Origin: Pseudomonadota bacterium
Lineage (GTDB): Bacteria; Bdellovibrionota; Oligoflexia; Oligoflexales; Oligoflexaceae
Assembly: GCA_029556045.1 (NCBI GenBank)
Contig: JAKQGS010000365.1
Location: 1-29,168 of the forward strand
Length of the DNA stretch: 29,168 bases
Direction: 5' to 3'
The stretch's first letter is position 1, and each line of letters opens with the position of its first letter. The notes under the pieces are model-generated. The model was given only the letters and a program-made list of their open reading frames with translations. It did no database searches and was not told where the DNA came from. Both the position numbers and the translations under genes were made by a program. Of the stretch, positions 24,915 through 29,168 are shown in pieces.

Positions 24915-24951
24915 CACAAACGAATCAAACGACAGATTTTGTCGTTGAAGA

Positions 24952-25305
24952 TCAACCTTCCCAGTTAGCATAATCCACGCTGAAAATTTCGCAAGTTGAG
25001 AGACTGCCCTTCACAGTATAAACGGGCACACTCAAGCCAAGATCGTAGATATGGGTGATAGAAAAAAAGTTCTCATCAGCGCTAAAGGTATAGCGGCTGT
25101 ACGCACCTCCAGCATCGTGTCCATTGACTGTCATAATGGTGTCGGCGACCTGGCGGGAGCGTTCCACCATCATTTCGCTGGTGCAGGCCGAGGGGCGAGC
25201 AATTTCATCGCCAGAGCTGGATGTGGCGCCTGCCGTGATTTGTTTGCTGGTGCCAAAGGCCAGGCTGTTGCTCAATAAGACACTTAAAAATAGTAATTTA
25301 TTCAC
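24952..25305 (-). CDS. Small secreted protein of unknown function
   Basis: A 117-residue protein with a Sec signal (MNKLLFLSVLLSNSLAFG, cleavage near LAFG). The start is GTG with AAAGGA eight bases upstream. The mature part has two cysteines (PSACTSEMM and LSTCEIF), probably one disulphide, and beta-like segments (YSRYTFSADENFFSITHIY, LGLSVPVYTVKGS). I recognise no family. It is convergent with the copper operon and divergent from the TIGR02147-type regulator. Confidence 0.65.
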   Translation of the reverse strand: MNKLLFLSVLLSNSLAFGTSKQITAGATSSSGDEIARPSACTSEMMVERSRQVADTIMTVNGHDAGGAYSRYTFSADENFFSITHIYDLGLSVPVYTVKGSLSTCEIFSVDYANWEG

Positions 25306-25445
25306 GACTTATTCCTTTATTCGCGGATTTTAGGACAGCTTTTGTTTCCTTGGAGCCGGCATTCCATCGGTGTTCACAGACACCTGTTTACGACCACACG
25401 AGAAAGTTTTCTAGATTTAAGATATTAAAACATGACCAAAATGTT

Positions 25446-25451
25446 TATAAT
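25446..25451 (+). promoter_or_regulatory. Consensus -10 (TATAAT) close to a start codon
   Basis: A perfect TATAAT ends nine bases before the ATG at 25461, in an AT-rich stretch. The -35 region is poor. There is no ribosome-binding site between it and the ATG, so the transcript may be leaderless. Confidence 0.45.
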
Positions 25452-25460
25452 TTATGAACT

Positions 25461-26264
25461 ATGGATATTTTTACCTACCAAGACTATCGGCAAGTACTCC
25501 GCCACAAGATCAAAGAGAATCGGGATGTGCGGGGGTATCAGAGTATACTCGCCAAAGCGGCGGGGTGCCAGCGCTCGTATTTTTCTCAAGCCATAAATGG
25601 ACAAGTGCAACTGACCCCCGAACACGGACTTGGGCTGGCGCAGTTGTGGAAACTCAACAGTGATGAAACCGATCATTTTATGGACCTGATTCACTGGGAT
25701 CGCGCGGGTAACCGTGAACTACGGAGCTACTATGCCACAAGGGTCAAGGCCCGCCAAAAAGCGCGAGAGGATTTGGTGCATCGCCTGAGCCTCAAGCCGC
25801 TGCCCCTGACCGATGATAAAACCATTTATTACACGTCGTGGTACCATAGTGCCATTCACATCCTTTGCACCATTCCCCAATTTCAAACCCCCGAGGCCAT
25901 GGCCCACCGCCTGCAAATGCCATTGGCAATGGTCATGAAATCTCTGAATCTTTTGATCGAGCTGGACCTGATCCAGGTAACCCCGCAGGGACGATATCTA
26001 CCCAAGTCATTTAATATCCACTTGCCCCGCTCTTCACCCTGGACACATGTGAACCATGCCCAGTGGCGGCAACGGGCTAATTTCAGTCTGATGGCAAACG
26101 ATGGGGATGGTGTCCATTACACAGCCGTTCATTCTCTGAGTCATGCGGATATTAAGCGCCTCAAAGAGATGCTGTTTCAGTTTATTGAATCAAGCCGCGT
26201 GATTGTGCAGGATTCCCAGGAAGAAGATCTGATCTGTGTGACACTTGATCTCTTTCGCGGCTAG
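25461..26264 (+). CDS. TIGR02147/DUF4423-family putative regulator
   Basis: A 267-residue protein of the TIGR02147 family, found mostly in Bdellovibrionota and Fibrobacterota. The N terminus has the family pattern IFTYQDYRQVLRHKIKENR, then a helix-turn-helix-like segment (GYQSILAKAAGCQRSYFSQAINGQVQLTPEHGLGLAQLWKL) in the place of the usual ...AKKAGFKSPNYLKLV...; HFMDLIHWDRAGNRELRSYY follows. A second, winged-helix-like region is at about 125-180 (HSAIHILCTIPQF, HRLQMPLAMVMKSLNLLIELDLIQVTPQGRYLPK), and LKEMLFQFIESSRVIV is near the end. Members are inferred transcription regulators; targets are unknown. The ATG matches where family members begin, although no ribosome site is seen. Confidence 0.85.
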   Translation: MDIFTYQDYRQVLRHKIKENRDVRGYQSILAKAAGCQRSYFSQAINGQVQLTPEHGLGLAQLWKLNSDETDHFMDLIHWDRAGNRELRSYYATRVKARQKAREDLVHRLSLKPLPLTDDKTIYYTSWYHSAIHILCTIPQFQTPEAMAHRLQMPLAMVMKSLNLLIELDLIQVTPQGRYLPKSFNIHLPRSSPWTHVNHAQWRQRANFSLMANDGDGVHYTAVHSLSHADIKRLKEMLFQFIESSRVIVQDSQEEDLICVTLDLFRG

Positions 26265-26278
26265 CACTCCCATGTTTA

Positions 26279-26309
26279 TTCGACGAAACCAGCGTTGCTC
26301 GTCGTCGAA
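26279..26309 (+). terminator. Hairpin after the TIGR02147-type gene
   Basis: TTCGACGA (26279-26286) pairs with TCGTCGAA (26302-26309) around a 15-base loop. A T-run (ATTTTT) comes only about ten bases later, so it is a weak terminator candidate. Confidence 0.35.
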
Positions 26310-26391
26310 AAAGGCTTCATTTTTAACTGGTAAAATTTGCTGAATTTGCATTAAAACCCTTGGCCGGTGCACGCTTTGAAAGGGTTTGTCT

Positions 26392-27738
26392 ATGTTTAAT
26401 GATTACTTTAGCAAAATAAATAGGTTAGCTTGTAAATGGCGAAATTTCCTTATCGCAGGGATGGTGATTTCCGGTTGTGGCGGCGGTTCAACCGAAGAAT
26501 ATGCACCAAAATTTGATGCCCCCTATTCCGTGGCGCGGCACGGGGTGATTGCCCAAGGGCAAATCCTCTCCACCAGCAATGAACGGCGCAATATTGAACA
26601 ATATGTTATTTCGCAGATGATGTATGCCATCGGCCAACTCAATGGCATCGGTGGTGCGCCTGATATGAAACGCACCGTAGTTAAAGTGGATAAGGTGGAA
26701 CAACGAGAAGATGGATTATATCTGGCAACCTATCATGCGAATCTCTTTTTAGCGTGGCCCCGGGAGCGGGATAATGCCACACATTACGAACTGATACTAC
26801 CGCTGCGGGCGGACTTTGAGGGTCAGAAGACCCTGATGGATGAATTGGTGGGAAATTTTCTGGATCGTCAATGCGTGGACTGGGCGTCCCACGATCTTTC
26901 CATCGCGAACTTCTGGTACTTCTATCGACCGGAGCAAAAATCCTGTGAGAGTCGCATAACCAAAGCAGAGTCCGCTGGACTGATCACCCGCATGACCATG
27001 GAAATCCTGCCAAGCGACGAAAACACCGAAGGTAAAAGCCCCGAATATTCGGAGATCTGGAAGGATGGAGTTTTGACCGCAACCGCGATATTTGGCAAGG
27101 ATAAGGCCGGGGCCACCCGAGATAGTGACGAGGGTATCGCCGCATTCATCCAAGCCTACGAGTTGCTGATCGACACTTTTGGAAGACCGAAGAATTCCAA
27201 CCTGAAGTGGTATCAAAAGCCAGGGGCAGACCATCCCACCCTGGAATTGGTGTTTGATACCCCCGCCGGTCCTTTGGATATTCATTTTTATCTTGTGGAC
27301 GAACTGCGCAATCCTACTGAGGAATTTCGTCAGGCCTATGCCGCTCGCTCCGCTATTTCTGATTTTGTTAGTTACAACGGCCATGCGGCGCTGGGGGCTA
27401 ATATCCGGACATTGGCCAGCTTGGGACAATTTAGAGCGGGGCAGTACCAGTTATTTCATATCAATGGTTGTGACACCTTTGCCTATGTGGATCATGTGAT
27501 GCGGGATGCCCACCACAGATTAAATCCTGACGATAGTCCCCACAAATACCTCGATATCATCACCAATGCGATGCCCTCCTATTTCACGCAGCTGGCGCGG
27601 GGACATATGGCGATTTTGCGGGCACTGGTGGAACAAAAGAAGACCTACCGTTCCATCCTGAGCGATGTCGATCCTTATCAGCGAGCCGTGGTGACAGGGG
27701 AAGAGGATAACGGTGCTGCATTTCGGAGTGCCCCGTAG
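26392..27738 (+). CDS. Large lipoprotein with a possible clan CD-like His/Cys dyad
   Basis: A 448-residue predicted lipoprotein. ATG 26392 is chosen because GAAAGGG lies seven bases upstream; a TTG six bases earlier is too close to that site. The hydrophobic signal ends in the lipobox ISGC (Cys29), followed by GGGS. The middle is mixed alpha/beta (VVKVDKVEQREDGLYLATYHANLFLAWP, NATHYELILPL). Near the C terminus are SDFVSYNGHAALG (His331) and, 29 residues later, QLFHINGCDTFAYVDHVM (Cys360). Each follows a hydrophobic strand. This resembles the histidine and cysteine strands of caspase-like peptidases (gingipain, CHAT, clan CD), but the usual HG and AC/QC signatures are only partly met. No family is recognised with confidence. 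A strong terminator follows; there are no operon partners. Confidence 0.7.
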   Translation: MFNDYFSKINRLACKWRNFLIAGMVISGCGGGSTEEYAPKFDAPYSVARHGVIAQGQILSTSNERRNIEQYVISQMMYAIGQLNGIGGAPDMKRTVVKVDKVEQREDGLYLATYHANLFLAWPRERDNATHYELILPLRADFEGQKTLMDELVGNFLDRQCVDWASHDLSIANFWYFYRPEQKSCESRITKAESAGLITRMTMEILPSDENTEGKSPEYSEIWKDGVLTATAIFGKDKAGATRDSDEGIAAFIQAYELLIDTFGRPKNSNLKWYQKPGADHPTLELVFDTPAGPLDIHFYLVDELRNPTEEFRQAYAARSAISDFVSYNGHAALGANIRTLASLGQFRAGQYQLFHINGCDTFAYVDHVMRDAHHRLNPDDSPHKYLDIITNAMPSYFTQLARGHMAILRALVEQKKTYRSILSDVDPYQRAVVTGEEDNGAAFRSAP

Positions 27739-27763
27739 GCAATTGGGAAAATGCGTCAATAAG

Positions 27764-27798
27764 AAAAAAGCAGCTCCCTTATTGGAAGCTGCTTTTTT
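27764..27798. terminator. Bidirectional intrinsic terminator
   Basis: AAAAAAGCAGCT (27764-27775) pairs with AGCTGCTTTTTT (27787-27798), giving a GC core flanked by A and T runs. It has T6 on both strands and separates the convergent lipoprotein and katG genes. Confidence 0.88.
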
Positions 27799-27820
27799 AT
27801 GGGCAAATATCCCCCATCGA

Positions 27821-29062
27821 CTAGGCGAGTTCGAACCGGTCAAGATTCATGACCTTGCTCCAGGCCGCCACAAAGTCCTGCACAAACTTGCCCTTGGCGT
27901 CATCGCTGGCATAGACTTCCGACAGAGCCCGCAGCTCCGAGTTGGAGCCGAACAGCATGTCCACGCGGGAGGCGGTCCATTTGACTTTGCCGGTTGAACG
28001 GTCGCATCCCTCGTAATGCCCTTCGGTCGTCGCAGGTCGCCATTCAGTATTCATATCCAGTACGTTGACGAAAAACTCATTGGTCAGGGTTTCCGGGGTT
28101 GTGGTGAAGACGCCGTGTTTTGACTGCTCAAAGTTGGCATTCAGTACTCGCATGCCGCCGATCAGGGCCGTCATTTCCGGGGCTGTCAATCGTAGCAATT
28201 GTGCCCGATCCACCAGCAACTGCTCTGCCGGGGTGTTTATGCCCTTCTTCTCATAGTTGCGGAAACCGTCCGCCATCGGCTCCAGGACCGCAAACGATTC
28301 CACGTCGGTTTGATCCTGTGTCGCATCGGTTCGACCGGGGGAAAAGGGAACCTTGACGGTGTGCCCTGCGCGTTTCGCGGCCTCTTCAACCGCAGCGCAG
28401 CCACCTAGAACGATCAGGTCCGCCAGGGAAACCTTTTTCTTGCCGGACGTGCTATTGAATCCCTTTTGAATCATCTCGAGGTTTTGCAAAATCTCAACCA
28501 ATTCACCCGGCTGATTCACCTCCCAGTTTTTCTGGGGCGCGAGGCGGAGGCGTGCCCCGTTGGCACCACCCCGGTGGTCGGAGCCACGGTAGGTGGATGC
28601 AGATGCCCATGCTGTTTTCACCAGCTGCGCGATGGACATTCCACTGTCCAAAATCTTGGATTTTAGTCCGGTGATATCCTGTTCATTGATCAGTTCGTGA
28701 TCAACTGTGGGGACCGGGTCCTGCCAAATCATAACTTCTTTTGGAACTTCTGGTCCCAGGTAGCGGGAACGCGGGCCCATGTCCCGGTGGGTCAACTTAA
28801 ACCATGCCCGCGCAAAGGCGTCTGCAAAAGCCTGAGGGTCTTTGTGAAAGCGGCGGGAAATCGGTTCATAAATCGGGTCGAAACGCAGGGACAAGTCGGC
28901 AGTGGTCATCATCGGGCGGTGCTTTTTACTGGTATCATGGGCGTCCGGAATCATGTCTTTTTCGGCGACGTCTTTCGCGAGCCACTGCCAGGCGCCAGCG
29001 GGGCTTTTCACCAACTCCCATTCATAACTAGGGCATGTTCGGCAATAAACCGCCGCTTTCAC
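27821..29062 (-). pseudogene. katG: Catalase-peroxidase KatG, 3' half only (5' truncated)
   Basis: The 413-codon frame encodes the C-terminal part of Kat[133 protein letters not shown] and the C-terminal [18 protein letters not shown] and [18 protein letters not shown]. Normal KatG has about 730 residues; roughly the first 335 are absent, including the distal Arg-Trp-His, the proximal heme histidine and the Trp-Tyr-Met crosslink. Homology starts only a few codons after a GTG that directly follows an in-frame TAG, and the last 106 bases of the window show no KatG. It cannot be an active catalase-peroxidase. The rest of the frame is undamaged, which suggests recent truncation or a misassembly. 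Confidence 0.88.
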
Positions 29063-29168
29063 CTAGCTGCACAGCCATTTCATGACAATTCAGGCTTTAT
29101 CCCGTTCCACTTCATTGGGTAACTCTGCATGCTCTGCATCGGCTCTGAAATTTTTATCAACTTGTCGC
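29063..29168. other. Sequence upstream of the katG truncation point
   Basis: These 106 bases show no katG coding sequence, and I see no insertion-sequence end. The minus-strand frame of katG is closed by TAG just before the GTG at 29062. The window ends here, so the truncating event cannot be identified. Confidence 0.4.

Noticed and set aside
26797..27429. 210-codon minus-strand frame inside the large lipoprotein gene
   Set aside because: The plus-strand frame has a signal peptide, ribosome site and terminator; the antisense frame has none of these.
1..29168. CRISPR array, tRNA, rRNA, complete insertion sequence or phage attachment site
   Set aside because: No regularly spaced repeats, cloverleaf sequence, transposase frame or paired att-like repeats were seen on reading both strands.

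Overview
The window comes from a Gram-negative bacterium: it has many lipoprotein signal peptides, periplasmic and predicted outer-membrane proteins, and a CueR-type copper regulon. A TIGR02147/DUF4423-type regulator and many orphan lipoproteins and secreted proteins point to Bdellovibrionota/Oligoflexia or a neighbouring lineage. That placement is an inference from gene content, not from a marker gene.

Layout. 1-2.1 kb: a DUF883 (ElaB/YqjD-type) stress protein translationally coupled to a YqjE-like membrane protein, behind a sigma-54-like -24/-12 element, then a convergent AI-2E-family permease. 2.2-6.9 kb: remnants of a spermidine/putrescine ABC transporter (potD with a single-base frameshift; a potB fragment joined to a potC fragment) flank an AT-richer segment carrying a CHAD-domain protein, a small unknown gene and a lipoprotein. 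6.9-12.5 kb: a P2A-type calcium ATPase, a lipoprotein, a TIGR03862/BaiN-like flavoprotein and a secreted unknown protein. 12.6-19.0 kb: a Na/phosphate cotransporter with no ordinary start codon in the expected place, a secreted trypsin-like protease, a nitroreductase, a lipoprotein made of two copies of one two-cysteine domain, and a B12-binding-type radical SAM protein. 19.3-24.9 kb: a small unknown gene, then a copper operon. 24.9-29.2 kb: a small secreted protein, the TIGR02147-type regulator, a large lipoprotein with a possible His/Cys dyad, and the 3' half of katG.

The best understood unit is the copper operon. A near-perfect CueR promoter (19-bp spacer between -35 and -10) drives copA (Cu+ export from the cytoplasm), cueR (copper sensor, start overlapping the copA stop) and a multicopper oxidase (periplasmic Cu+ oxidation). 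The oxidase carries a Met/His-rich copper-binding insert and an extra C-terminal region of about 160 residues that looks like an outer-membrane beta-barrel ending in Phe. This apparent oxidase-barrel fusion is the most unusual protein in the window.

Three pot lesions and a katG truncation show gene decay. Several small or lineage-specific genes have no recognisable family, and this is stated in each entry.
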